DNA of 64,000 bases from Oegoconia quadripuncta (taxonomy: Eukaryota; Arthropoda; Insecta; Lepidoptera; Autostichidae). The number at the start of each line of letters is the position of its first letter. Positions within the stretch are counted from its first letter, which is position 1. Positions 39,466 through 50,017 of this stretch are shown here, one piece after another. The notes under the pieces are model-generated. The model did not search any database. It was not told the DNA's origin and saw only the letters and a program-made list of their open reading frames with translations. The translations under genes were made by a program, and so were the position numbers. The stretch is taken from positions 20,166,414-20,230,413 of the forward strand of contig OX438749.1 of the NCBI GenBank assembly GCA_949316235.1, read 5' to 3'.

Positions 39466-39534
39466 TTTGTTGGAAAGTGACGTTATGGTCTCAGATTAAG
39501 CACGTGATCTTAGTAAATGAGTATTCACCCTACT

Positions 39535-39680
39535 ACTAGATAATGGATAAATATACACGACTCGTGAATAAATGTTCGTATTCATCATTCAAGCATTTAC
39601 TTCTCACGGGATTCGAACCCGCAAGCGTTGGTTTCGCTGACTGGGTCATTCATCCATTACACCATCGGTCGTCGTATGAA
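39535..39680 (-). repeat. SINE-B 5' part
   Basis: TACTAGATAATGGATAAATA to TTACACCATCGGTCGTCG; the 3' third is missing. Confidence 0.75.
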
Positions 39681-39819
39681 GGATACCTATAAATAGAAAA
39701 TTTAGAAAAGCTTTGTAAGACTCTCATCAGCACATCAGACAGAACGCCCACTGCTGAACATAGGCTTCCTCCATAGATTTTCAGAGCCTCCGGAAAGACT
39801 ATGGTGATCTAAATACACC

Positions 39820-40015
39820 AAACAACTGTGTTAAAAGGTAATGTCTTCGAAACGGTTTAAACGATTTTCATCAAACATGGCTAATACTCGTAACATGTCC
39901 CCTCGTAAAAAACCCCATTCAAATTGGACCACACATAACAGAGATACATCCCGACAAAGACTGTCCACACGTACATAACTCCGTCAAACACATAACGCGT
40001 CATTTTTCTTCAGGG
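39820..40015 (+). repeat. Family H repeat
   Basis: AAACGATTTTCATCAAACAT, AACATGTCCCCTCGTAAAAA, ACAGAGATACATCCCGACAA and ACGTACATAACTCCGTCAAA. Orientation is opposite to the copy at 2160. Confidence 0.55.
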
Positions 40016-40254
40016 GTTAAAAATATTTATATCGCTGTCGAGATAGCCATGTGACTGCAGACCAATCAATAGCGACATTTTTTCCATGTATCAAATTGTG
40101 TTAAGAAAAGTGGCAAAGTTGTCGCCTTGTCGCCGGTTTCACAGTCTTTTAGAGGATGCAAATTCGGACGGTGTGTATTGGAATTACATAAATTTATTCA
40201 CCATCGCCATTTCATCTTCGGGCTACTAAGCGTGCGGAGGGATTCCACCCGTAT

Positions 40255-40495
40255 GTAGTTAACATACCGAACATCCGCACTCAACGGTTGGACTCTTCAT
40301 TCATAATGTGAACAGCCAAGGCATGGAACTCCCTTCCGGCGTCAGTCTTTCCTTAATCCTACACCTTAGGATCTTCAAGAGCAGAGTGAATGGGCATACT
40401 AAGATCGCGTCCTTCATCTTCGGCCACATCCTCACTTTCCATCAGATTGTGGTCTAATGCGTATCCAATTAATCATAAAAATAATAAAAAATTGA
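40255..40495 (+). mobile_element. LINE 3' end with C-terminal coding scraps
   Basis: Frames carry AKAWNSLPASVFP and nearby LGSSRAE-like scraps separated by frameshifts. The 3' end has ACATCCTCACTTTCCATCAG and an A-rich tail. Related to the fragments at 6850 and 22508. Confidence 0.6.
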
Positions 40496-41090
40496 GATAC
40501 GAGAAACTTTAATGAGTCGCTATCTACATCATCTCATATAAGTTTGTGCTTGTCCTACAAACTAGGTATCTGGGGGCACGGCAGTACCCCCGCCAAGTCG
40601 AGCGCGAAGCAAACACTGCCGTACCATCCTTTACTGGAACCATTTCGCCGCATTTTCAGGCCCCTATTTTAGAACCTCTGGATAAGACTAGAACTCAGAA
40701 ATTTTCGTCATCCAGTAAGCTATAATCACATACTTAAAATCCAAAATTTCAAGTCTGTAGGTCATTTAGTTCTGAAGTTAAGCGAAAGCAAAGTTTCGCA
40801 TTTATGACACTCACTCACTCACTCACTCACTCATGATCATCAAAATAGAACTAGTACTTCCCATAAACTCAGAGAGCTGAAATTTGGTACAGAGTTATGG
40901 TTCAATGGCCACATAAAGGGAAAACTATAAAAACTAGGATAATCGAAGATCTGGAGTACCTGGTGACCCTGATTAGGAAACACAAGAGCCCAACCAAACT
41001 ATTAGAGATCGACATATACCGCCTTTACAAAAAATATTCAACTTGGTGGGCCGCTTCATTTGATGTCAAAAATCGAAGGTCTGAAGTATC

Positions 41091-41668
41091 TGATGAAGAA
41101 CCCTCAGCTGGTCTCAGCTGTATTAGAGATATGGTAATGCCCTCTTCTACTATTGGTACATAGAAAAATCGACTGTCATTGCAAAAATCCAGCGTAGTGG
41201 GACACATCTTCTAATTTAATCTAGCCTATAGCATCCCACTGCTGGGCGCATGCTTCCCCTTCTGCTTATAATACGCATATAAATAAAATTAAAGGAAAAC
41301 TCAGGATAAGACTACACTGGCTTTTATACTTATACTTACAAGTTTACAAGAATAAATAGTCGAACGATTAACTTTATATCTGACGAAGAACCCTCAGCTG
41401 GTCCCAGCTGTATTAGAGATATGGTAATGCCCCCTTCTACTATTGTTACATAAAAAAATCGACTGTCCAGCGTAGTGGGACACATCTTCTAATTTAATCT
41501 AGCCTATAGCGTCCCACTGCTGGGCGAATGCCTCCCCTTCTGCTTTTAATACGAATATAAATAAAATTAAAGGAAAACTCTGGATAAGACTAGACTGGCT
41601 TTTATACTTATACTTACTTATACTTATTACAAGTTTACAAGAAGAAATAGTCAAACGATTAATTTTAT
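41091..41668 (+). repeat. 290-bp tandem duplication
   Basis: TGATGAAGAACCCTCAGCTG at 41091 recurs as TGACGAAGAACCCTCAGCTG at 41381, and similarity continues for the full 290 bp. Differences are scattered substitutions and small indels (for example an extra CTTATACTTA block in unit 2). Each unit contains TAGTGGGACACATCTTCTAA and CCCACTGCTGGGCG, the latter like RTE-associated tails. Confidence 0.85.
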
Positions 41669-41749
41669 TCTACTCGAACATTACACAAATTAAATAAACA
41701 AACGAAAATTTGGTCAAAATATAATGCATTGGCTAAGAGTGGCGGTGAT

Positions 41750-42507
41750 ACCCGCACGCGTCGCTAGATGGCGTTGACTGTATTTTAAAACGCGCTTACG
41801 TTTTGTTTTTCCGATAACCTTATATGGCAAAGTGGCAACCGGCCGCGTTACAGTCGTTTACGACATTCTTCTATTGCGCTTGAAAATGTTTGCTAGGGAT
41901 TAGGAGGGATTATTTGCATTTCGTTGATTTCGCTGATTATTTCGTGAGGTTTGCTAAAGTTAATTGGCAGGTTGTTATTATATTAATTCAAAGATTTAAA
42001 CAGGTTAGGAATTATATGGTTAGTGACGGATTACTGATTATTACTTAATTATCAGAATTAAAAGAAGTTTCAATTGAATACTTTATTTAATTGTTAATTA
42101 TTTAGTACCTACTTTTAGTTTTCTAGGTTTAATTTACAGTTAGGCAGTACTTCGAATCGCGTTCGTGTTTATAAGTACTTTTCTAGTATTCTAGTTTAGT
42201 TTATTTAGTTAGATATTACTTCGTTTCGTTTAAAAATATCATTAATTTAGTAGAAAGTTCATTGATAATTAATTATATTGACACTTGTCTAATAATTAAG
42301 AGTTAACGTTTTGCTTATAGTTTGTATAGATTGAGTAGGCAGAGTAATATTTTCTTTAAGTTTTTTTTTATTAAGACAAAAGAAGTCTTAAAGATATAAG
42401 TAGGTTTTAGTCTAAATATTATCGGTATTTCTGATTTGTTGTCCATATACTAAAGGTCGTTGAGTTTAATTGTGTTTGATTTCGCAAGATAATAATTATC
42501 GTAAAAA
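41750..42507. other. Region upstream of the OTU fragment
   Basis: CACGCGTCGCTAGATGGCGT near 41754 and a GC-richer 41815-41850 segment precede a long AT-rich stretch. It could be the 5' untranslated part of the element that carried the OTU frame. No motif proves it. Confidence 0.3.
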
Positions 42508-42646
42508 ATGTCGATAATATTAAAAGACGACGATGAACTTAGTGGCTACCAAGTAGTTGGTATGCCCAAAGACGGGTCTTGTCTCTTCCATTCAATATCT
42601 TTCTTGGTGTATGGTAGAACTGACTCAACTTTCAGTATCAAGTATA
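42508..42646 (+). pseudogene. OTU-domain cysteine protease start, truncated
   Basis: The frame opens MSIILKDDDELSGYQVVGMP, then KDGSCLFHSISFLVYGRTDS. D-G-S-C-L-F-H-S-I-S is the OTU active-site region, with the predicted catalytic Cys at about residue 24 preceded by Asp. After about 46 codons similarity stops where a hairpin and inverted repeat begin, so the His-containing C-terminal half is missing. Freestanding OTU domains occur in host deubiquitinases and as cargo of Helitron and other transposons in insects. Transposon cargo is preferred here because of the adjacent foldback. Confidence 0.65.
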
Positions 42647-42693
42647 TTTGTAGAAACGTGGGCATATATATAATATGCCCACGTTTCTACAAA
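42647..42693. repeat. Perfect 21-bp hairpin
   Basis: Arms 42647-42667 and 42673-42693 are exact complements (TTTGTAGAAACGTGGGCATA on the left arm) around the 5-base loop ATATA. It sits exactly where the OTU frame degenerates. Confidence 0.85.
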
Positions 42694-42701
42694 AAGAAGT
42701 G

Positions 42702-43333
42702 AAATCCCACCAAAAACATTCTGTAAAAAACTAGCCAAGTCTCGATGGAGCTGCTTGATTATCTCTAAAAAGTAATGAAATCTATACAAAGTCGTGCCAA
42801 GTGTAAGGTTCCTTACTGCGATTTCTTTATTATTATAGTTAATGTTGTGTGACTTGGCCGTTGAAGGGTACACAGGGGTACAAAACCAGGTGCTCCATGA
42901 CACCATTGCACCAATCTGTCGCCAGAACCGCTACGCATTGACGATGGAAAATTGCCACTTGGAAAACGTTGATTCAATAACCAGTCAATTGTAGGCTTGA
43001 TAAAGCCACTAACGTATAAAGAATGTTATGTAAACGCCACACAGATTATTCGCTAATAGTTTGCCGTTGAACATTCTTAATAACATAATTAATAACATTA
43101 ATAGCGGTTCTGGCGAAAGATTGGTGCAATGGCGTCATGGAGCACTTGGTTTTGTACCCCTGTGTACCCTTCAACGGCCAAGTCACACAACATTAACTAT
43201 AATAATAAAGAAATCGCAGTAAGGAACCTTACACTTGGCACGACTTTGTATAGATTTCATTACTTTTTAGAGATAATCAAGCAGCTCCATCGAGACTTGG
43301 CTAGTTTTTTACAGAATGTTTTTGGTGGGATTT
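42702..43333. repeat. 231-bp inverted repeat with 170-bp spacer
   Basis: Left arm 42702-42932 starts AAATCCCACCAAAAACATTC. Right arm 43103-43333 starts AGCGGTTCTGGCG and is its reverse complement with very few differences. The same 68-residue chance translation appears on opposite strands of the arms. An RNA through here would fold into a long duplex. Terminal and target features of a known transposon class were not found. Confidence 0.85.
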
Positions 43334-43859
43334 AGTTAAACTATTGTATGATTAAACTTAAAATTTAGAAACTAAAATAAATCTAGGAAAAAAATTTGCT
43401 CATCACAATAATTTTACATTTGTACCAGCACTAAATAAATAAATATACATTCAGAAACTGTCACTGATCTTGCTGAACCGGAAGGGAGAGGCTAAGTTCG
43501 TTTCCTATTTGAAATGCGAGATTCAGTCACATTGAAGCCAGCCTTCCTTTAATTTGAAACGTTTGCCAGACATACAGATATCTCTCGAAAAGGACAATGA
43601 GTATCTGGCCGCCGCGGTCCAAGGGTTTTCACCTTAAACGTAGCAAAAATAGTGTTATGGTCAAAACAAAACTGCGCTTAAAACGTTATTAATTTTCTAT
43701 AAAAAAGCAGTAGGACGTTGGCCATTTTAACAAATTGCATGAAAAGAAAACTTTCCAAAACAAACTAATTCAACAAATTAACTTCCGCTTCAAACGTTTT
43801 CACATGGTTTCCTTCGATGGCTTTCCACTGATGAGTTTCCCAACGTTTTTCATTCTCTC
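43334..43859. other. No gene recognised
   Basis: AT-rich sequence without supported features, followed by the candidate promoter. Confidence 0.4.
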
Positions 43860-44101
43860 AGTCTGTCGCGAGCGGTCCTTGTGAACGCACGAGTCTGCCG
43901 AAAGCTCCTCGAATGTTTACAAATGGTTACTATCACGAAGCTATAATACCGAAGAACTATAACTTAGATATTTAGTTAAGTAAGACTAATACTTATTGTG
44001 TACTTTGTGATAAGTTTAGTGATTAGTGTACGAGTTAAAACTTCTTTAGTGTGGGACAGTTGAAAATCGACTGTGACCAGCCCAGACCAGGATATCTATA
44101 A
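43860..44101 (+). promoter_or_regulatory. Possible core promoter and 5' noncoding exon
   Basis: TCAGT at 43858-43862 fits the insect initiator. GCACGA at +28 to +33, counting from the A, matches five of six positions of the downstream promoter element. The following 242 bp are less AT-rich and end at a GTAAGT donor at 44102. No long coding frame is present, so this would be a noncoding first exon. The receptor-like exon at 59465, which starts with a splice acceptor, would be a candidate partner about 15 kb away. This is inference only. Confidence 0.25.
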
Positions 44102-44145
44102 GTAAGTTCAATTTATTGTAACTTTTTTATTACCATGTATAATTT

Positions 44146-44183
44146 AATTATATCTATGTTGAAGATTTCAACATAGATATAAT
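44146..44183. repeat. Short hairpin
   Basis: TATATCTATGTTGAA and its complement TTCAACATAGATATA are separated by 2-3 bases. No associated gene. Confidence 0.6.
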
Positions 44184-44199
44184 GCAATAGGTTTGTACC

Positions 44200-45214
44200 T
44201 ACAAACGTTAAATCGTAGTGCTAAAACTAACAATTAAACTAGATAAAAAGATAATAATATTAATGAAAATACCAGCCAATGCAAATAAATATATATACAT
44301 GTAACAATGAAATGTGATTTATGTAGTACCATGGGCTAAAAATTTCCTGAAGAAGGTTTCCCATAAATCAACTCATTGTTTATATTCACACATCCATTTA
44401 CATACGCACATACATTTAATTACATACACATACATGCTTTTAATCTTAAGTTAATGGGTTATATTTTTATTTTTTTAACATTTTTGGAAGAGCGGTGTTT
44501 TCTAACACAAGTATAATACTTAAAAGAAAACCCCAACACTAAAAATTTTAAATATCTAAGTAAATGAAAATTATCATTTTTCATCTGCATCTGGGGTACT
44601 GGTGTCCTGAAGCACAGGCTACCGCTTATTTTAGGCATCAGTCTTCACACGTACTCACCAGACTTAAGAAACACTATTATCCTGTACATTTCTCTAAGCG
44701 TGAGTTTGTGAAGAACAAATAAATATACATTTTATTATTTTTTATTATTATTATTATTTTTGATTTGATTTTGATATGGTTCCCAGCAGAGGAGAATATG
44801 GCCATTCGTCCTTTCCAGTGGGTGTGGTGAAAAGCAACTACACAATAGGTGGTCGTAATTGTAATTACTAAATTTTTATTTTCATTTGTAAACTATACAG
44901 TCTTGTGCAAAAAATTGGCATAACAACCTACCTCATCAAGGCTCCGTTCTCTATCTCCGGAGTCATCATCAGATCTCCACCAAATTTAAATAAACCACTA
45001 AAGCTGTATTCCATTTTATTTACTAAAAGAATTACGTGAATTGTCCTCTAAATCTCGGTACTAAAAATCTGCGATGCGACCCGACCGATCCTAGAAAAAA
45101 CATAGATTCTATGTTTTTTCTATGTATCGTCTATGAACCTACTAATATTTAAAGTTATTCACCTTTTACTTTGCACTATCCAACTACTCATTAAAAAGCT
45201 TCTTTAACTGAGGT
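44200..45214. other. No gene recognised
   Basis: AT-rich. GGAGTCATCATCAGATCTCC near 44960 resembles the repeat seen at 60780 and 61920. Confidence 0.4.
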
Positions 45215-45265
45215 CGTCTGGAAGAAATTGCTATCAGCGATAAGACCGTCTTTGTACACTTCATA
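45215..45265 (+). repeat. LINE 3' tail scrap
   Basis: GGTCGTCTGGAAGAAATTGC, then CGATAAGACCGTCTTTGTAC. Confidence 0.5.
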
Positions 45266-45545
45266 ATTCCATTTAAAGCGTTCGGCGATATTGAGTCTAA
45301 TTACTTTTTTTTTTTCTTTTGTTTTGTTGACTCACAAATTGCAGCTTGAAATCTAAGCACCTACTTAAAAATAGAAACGTCGAATTGAGAATCTACTCCT
45401 TTATAAATAAATAAATAAAAAAAAATATCCTTAGACATACACACAGCGTCATCTAGTTCCACTTTAAGCAACAATAGGCTTGTGTTGTGAATACTAGATG
45501 GTTGATACTACTTAAATACATTTTTTTTGTAAATAAATTTAATAA

Positions 45546-46189
45546 TAATTATAAATAAAATTGGATTATGGCGATGTGGCATATCTTGATCTGACTGAGG
45601 AACTGCTGGATAAAATGGAACGCTTGCAAAACGTGTGCATACGCTATGTGTTTGGATTAAGGAAATATGACCACATTTCTGCGTTCCGTCTAAAATTAAA
45701 GTGGCCTACTATCCGTACACGGAGAAACTCACACATACTCTTTCTTCTGTATAACATCTTATTTAATCCAGCAGCTCCTAAATACTTACGGGAGAGATTC
45801 TATTATATGTGTGACGCGAGTGGAGGACGGCTGCGTTCGGGTAACAACCTGAAACTTGGTTTCCCCAGTCACCTCACTCACTCTTATACCAAGTCCTTTA
45901 CTGTCCAGGCTGTACGATTGTGGAACCAACTGCCGCTGCATGTGAGAAAGTCTCCATCACTAAATGCTTTTAAAACTAACATCAAAAAGCTCTCTGGTTC
46001 TAACGCGTTTTGAGCGGTAGCTACTTTTGATGAATGACAACTGCGTGTTAAATCCTCTCTTTAAGTATTTCCTTATTTATATACATATTTATTTATATGT
46101 ATTATTAGTATGTAGGTATATATTTTATTAAGATATAGTTGTATGTATGTATATGTATTATTATATATTTTTCTTATTACTTTTATATA

Positions 46190-46229
<40 letters not shown>

Positions 46230-46440
46230 AGTGTGTAGTGTAGGTATTTGCTTTGCTTTAGTTTGAATTTGCTGTAATTTGTATACGCCCAATCTGCTGT
46301 TTTCTAACTAACCCTATGGTTGACTGGAAGAAATCCCTCTTTGGGATAAGTCCGCCGTTGTACTCAATTTATGTATCAATGCAAAATTAATGTATTGCCT
46401 TTTTGTACAATAAAGCGTTTACAAACAAACAACAAACAAA
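45546..46440 (+). mobile_element. 5'-truncated CR1/L2-like LINE, intact ORF2 C-terminus
   Basis: The frame to the TGA at 46011-46013 reads LDYGDVAYLDLTEELLDKME, RLQNVCIRYVFGLRKYDHIS, then LLYNILFNPAAPKYLRERF and SFTVQAVRLWNQLPLHVRKS. This is the segment after the reverse transcriptase in insect L2/CR1-type elements. It is unbroken over about 150 codons, suggesting a young copy. The 3' UTR has a (TA)n run at 46192-46224, GACTGGAAGAAATCCCTCTT, and a GTACAATAAAGCG tail followed by CAAACAAACA repeats. The catalytic core is missing by 5' truncation. Confidence 0.85.
46192..46224. repeat. (TA)n microsatellite
   Basis: About 16 TA units inside the LINE 3' UTR. Confidence 0.9.
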
Positions 46441-46689
46441 CAATAAAAAAACATCCATAACTCAGGAACACATGCCCGTATTCATAACACAAACATATGC
46501 CCCTAGCGGGATTCGAACCCGCAACCTTTTGGTATAGCGGTCAGAGTTGCTAATCACAACACCAATAAAGGCAGTTAGAAATAATAGCAATCCTTGAGTT
46601 TCTTGCTCATCAACTCATCGCATGAGTGAAGTAAGTAAACTTACCGTCAGTAAAATTTCGACTCTATAATAATGAGATAGCCAAGTGAA

Positions 46690-46812
46690 TATAGTCCCCC
46701 AAATGTGTTGGGGTTTCCGGGTCAGTACGCTTCCACCTTCGTCCTCATCTTCACTTAAGATCAGGTGTGATTGAGGTCAAGTGTGAGCCCGTCGTACATA
46801 AAAAAAAAAAGA
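46690..46812 (+). repeat. SINE-C 3' fragment
   Basis: CCCCCAAATGTGTTGGGGTT to GTCGTACATAAAAAAAAAA. It starts within a few bases of the truncation point shared with 8228, 10558 and 14227. Confidence 0.8.
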
Positions 46813-47480
46813 ATATAAAATAACCATCACGCATAATACACAATATAATAAAAATGTCAGTCTTTATTGAAATAATTTGCAATAGTTTATAACACTTTCC
46901 GTATCGTGTTGTCAGCAGACGACGTTACTCATAGTTTCGTAAATGTTTGTCCTTTATTAGGTATTATCAAACATGTGTACTGTGTGTATGTAGGGTTACC
47001 AAATCGGAAAACTAACATATTTGGACAAATTTTCAAAAGTCGGGATATTTGAGTTATAGTCTGGAGGAACAAATATTAAGTTTTAAGCTTATTTTTTTTA
47101 ATCATGCTCAAAAATATGCAAGATTATTCAACAATTTTGAGATAAATCAATCTCGAAATTAAGTGTAATGAATTAATTAATTATAATTAAAATTCATTGC
47201 ACGCGCCGCGCCACACGCCTCACTAGCGGCATTAAATTTTATGATAAGGTGTTTGTTGAGAGATTTTATATTTTGTCAGGAGTCTGGGAATCCAAACGAA
47301 TCCCGACCATCTGGCAACTCTAACTGTAAGACCTGATCTGTGCATAAAAGTTTAGACGATGCAGGATATCGGGGATGTAACCCCCTGTGAAATTCTAAAA
47401 CGAACTTATCAGTTTGCATACTTCGTGAAACTTTTGTATGTAGGTAGCATAATTCCAGGGCGTTGAATTTATAAGCGTAT
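46813..47480. other. No gene recognised
   Basis: AT-rich with a short GC-rich patch CACGCGCCGCGCCACACGCC near 47198. No supported feature. Confidence 0.4.
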
Positions 47481-47489
47481 ACTAAACCG

Positions 47490-47800
47490 ACTTTCTGTCG
47501 GGTGTTATGTGTATGACAGCGTTGTATATTGTATGTATGTATGTGTGTCCACTCTTTGTCGAATCGAAAATTTTACAATTAGGTATTTCAAATTGTATTT
47601 GTATTGACTTATTTAAAAAGAGGAACCCCGGAGTTTCTTGCTCGCTCTTCTCTGAGGACACTGCCTAGTAAATGAGCGATAACTGTATGTTATGACGATT
47701 TCAAATGTTATTCTTATAACTTACGAAATAAAACATTTTTGATTTGCTTTGATTTTATCCGGATGTATCTCAATAATGCATGGTCCGATTTAAGTATTCA
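47490..47800 (-). repeat. Family H repeat interrupted by LINE-K
   Basis: Outer parts CTGTCGGGTGTTATGTGTAT and GTGTCCACTCTTTGTCG, then CCGGATGTATCTCAATAATG and CATGGTCCGATT, match family H. The LINE-K tail at about 47590-47755 is inserted between them. Confidence 0.55.
47590..47755 (+). mobile_element. LINE-K 3' tail inserted in family H
   Basis: CCGGAGTTTCTTGCTCGCTC, ATGACGATTTCAAATGTTAT and AAATAAAACATTTTTGATTT with TGCTTTGATTTT. Confidence 0.7.
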
Positions 47801-48121
47801 TTTAGGTTTCCGTAGAACAAGGAACCCTTATAGTTTCGCCATGTCCGTTTGTCTATACACGGCTTAGCTCAGAGGCTCTTAGTATTAAAAAACTGTAATG
47901 TGTATTCTTTATAATCAGGTCGACAAAGTAGTAAAATAAAATCTTGGAAATGATTTTTTTAGGAGTACCTCCCTTACGCGTAAATTGGGGATTGCATATT
48001 CTTTTCATTTTAGCATTCTATCGTGTGGGGTGTCGTTGGATATATTAGAGGTTATCTTGAACAGTTTTTCGAATCAGAGATATATACTTATACGGATATA
48101 GGTTATCACGACTATTTTGTA

Positions 48122-48483
48122 CAGGGTGAATTTGAGTTCGTGTAATTCCCAGTGACGTCACTCTTGATTACGAACAACTCTCCACTAATTACCATAGCTG
48201 AATTCAATCGGAAATTGTTGGACTTCCAAGCTAAAGGTGGTTGAGTGGTTTACTGTGTATGGGTAATAGAAAAAGAATATTCATTCCCAATTTATGTGCG
48301 GGAGGTACCCCTCAAATATTTATGTGCGGGAGGTACCCCTCAAATATTTTTCAGATGGTTTATTTTGTATGGGTAATCAAAATTTTTTATAATCGAATTC
48401 GGCTACGGTTCCTAGTCGACAGTTGTATGTAATCAGAAGCCGGGTCAAGTAAACAGGAATTACACGAGTTCAATTACACCCTG
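48122..48483. mobile_element. M2 MITE, complete, TA target
   Basis: CAGGGTGAATTTGAGTTCGT with GTAATTCCC at the left, and the inverse (GGAATTACACGAGTTCAATT, ACACCCTG) at the right. Both are flanked by TA, as in Tc1/mariner-type MITEs. The interior carries a 28-bp tandem duplication (48291-48318 and 48319-48346; TTTATGTGCGGGAGGTACCC). Confidence 0.8.
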
Positions 48484-48574
48484 TATAAAATAATATGCTT
48501 GTGTTATACATATTAAATTTCTGGAAGAAATTCTCTAAATGATAGTGAATACCGTATTATTATACCTATCCTTT

Positions 48575-48650
48575 TTTTGCACCTATCGGGATTCGAACCG
48601 GCAACATTTTACACTTCTGAGTTTCTAACCACTACACCATATAGGTCTAA
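48575..48650 (-). repeat. tRNA-like SINE-A head fragment
   Basis: CCTATCGGGATTCGAACCGG to TAACCACTACACCATATAGG. Diverged, with the body absent on the plus-strand left side. Confidence 0.6.
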
Positions 48651-49050
48651 ACGGACGAAAAGGTAGAAAGATTACGTTCTGACGTGTGATTGGTTGGCGC
48701 ATCGTTCGCTCGGCAATAAGACGTTTTCTCATTGGGCATCGTTAGCGTTGAAGTTACAGAATAACGCGCCAGGAATGAGGAAAACCGTTGACATAGTCCA
48801 GCGGAATTTGAAGTGACCGTGACTAGGGCACATTACCCGGTCATTGGAGCGTTAAACTTCTAGAGTGGATACCACGCACCGGCAACCGCAGCGTACTTTA
48901 TAATAGCCTTTGGTAAATAATGTCTGTAAATAATATAAAATACAGGGTATATTCCACCTACATACCAAATTTCATCAAAATCCGTTCAGCCGTTTCGCAG
49001 TGATTGTGCAACAAACAAATAAACAAACAAACATCCAAACTTTCGCATTT

Positions 49051-49182
49051 ATAATATTAGTTAGATTAGTGAGATTTTAGAGGAGCATTCTGGCGTCACG
49101 TGTTGCTGGAATTATTATAATATTAGTTAGATTAGTTAGATTTTAGAGGAGCATTCTGGCGTCACGTGTTGCTGGAATTCTC
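49051..49182 (+). repeat. 66-bp tandem duplication
   Basis: ATAATATTAGTTAGATTAGT begins units at 49051 and 49117. Both contain TTTTAGAGGAGCATTCTGGC and GTCACGTGTTGCTGGAATT. They are nearly identical, so the duplication is recent. Confidence 0.85.
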
Positions 49183-49239
49183 AATTCTCATACGCAGAGA
49201 CTGCTTTATCTATGATTATAATTTCTATCCCAAAAATAT

Positions 49240-49445
49240 AGAACTCCCATAAATAGTACTTCAAAATCAATATGAGTTTAAAAAACCGTTTCTCACCATA
49301 AAATGTTTCCTATGACACTCCAGGGATCAAGACGAATCTAATGACACTACAGTCAGTGACTAATCAGTTAAGCCGTTTAGGTAATATAGTAATCTACATA
49401 CGTACACTAGAAAAACATTACCCTCTTTCCTTGGGCAGTCGAGCA
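49240..49445 (+). repeat. Family G repeat
   Basis: CTCACCATAAAATGTTTCCT, ATGACACTCCAGGGATCAAG, GACGAATCTAATGACACTAC, and the end ACTAGAAAAACATTACCCTC with GGGCAGTCG. Confidence 0.6.
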
Positions 49446-49669
49446 ACAACGAAGCTATTTCGATGTATTGGTGATACATCGGAATTTGATGTTCTGCCAG
49501 TGTGGATTTTGACATTAACAATAGAATTCCACTTTATTTATTCTAGCCTCATGGACGCTCGGCTTCACTTTTATAAGCTTTTATTTAGCTTGCAATGTTC
49601 GTATATAAGTAAGTTGTCCGTTTAAAAATTTGCAAAGCCTTTTTCAACCATTTGCTCGTATCTGATTGA

Positions 49670-49998
49670 GCTCAATGTAAACAACATTGGGTTTACGATT
49701 CGGAGGTCGCGGTTTCGATCCCCAGCGGGGTACATGTTTAAATACTCGGTTTGGTTGGTGGTAGGGCATTTTAAATGTCCGCCTGGCTAGCTATCACCAT
49801 CTTATCTAAATCTGCCGCCAAACAGCAATGTTAATAGCAATGTTAATAGCAATGTTGTGTTCCGGTTGTCAGAGATAAGATAGCCAGTTCCACAAATGTA
49901 TTGGGGTTTCCGGGGCAGTACGCTTCCACCTTCGACCTCATCTTCACTTAACATTGTGATTGAGGTCAAGTGCTAACCCGTTGTGGATAAAAAAAAAT
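49670..49998 (+). repeat. SINE-C, near full length
   Basis: GCTCAATGTAAACAACATTG to CCCGTTGTGGATAAAAAAAA. AATGTTAATAGC is repeated in tandem (49837-49858), a small internal expansion. Confidence 0.85.
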
Positions 49999-50017
49999 TA
50001 TTACGGTTTACGGTTAC

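Larger units (their letters stand above)
45424..46570 (-). repeat. SINE-A split by a LINE insertion
   Basis: The 3' half in minus orientation (AATATCCTTAGACATACACA to CATTTTTTTTGTAAATAAAT) ends near 45545. The rest (ACATCCATAACTCAGGAACA to the tRNA-like head) resumes at about 46450. The LINE at 45546-46440 lies between them. Confidence 0.85.

Noticed and set aside
42625..43335. Mirror-image 68-residue frames as a duplicated gene
   Set aside because: They result from the 231-bp inverted repeat; no domain is recognisable in either.
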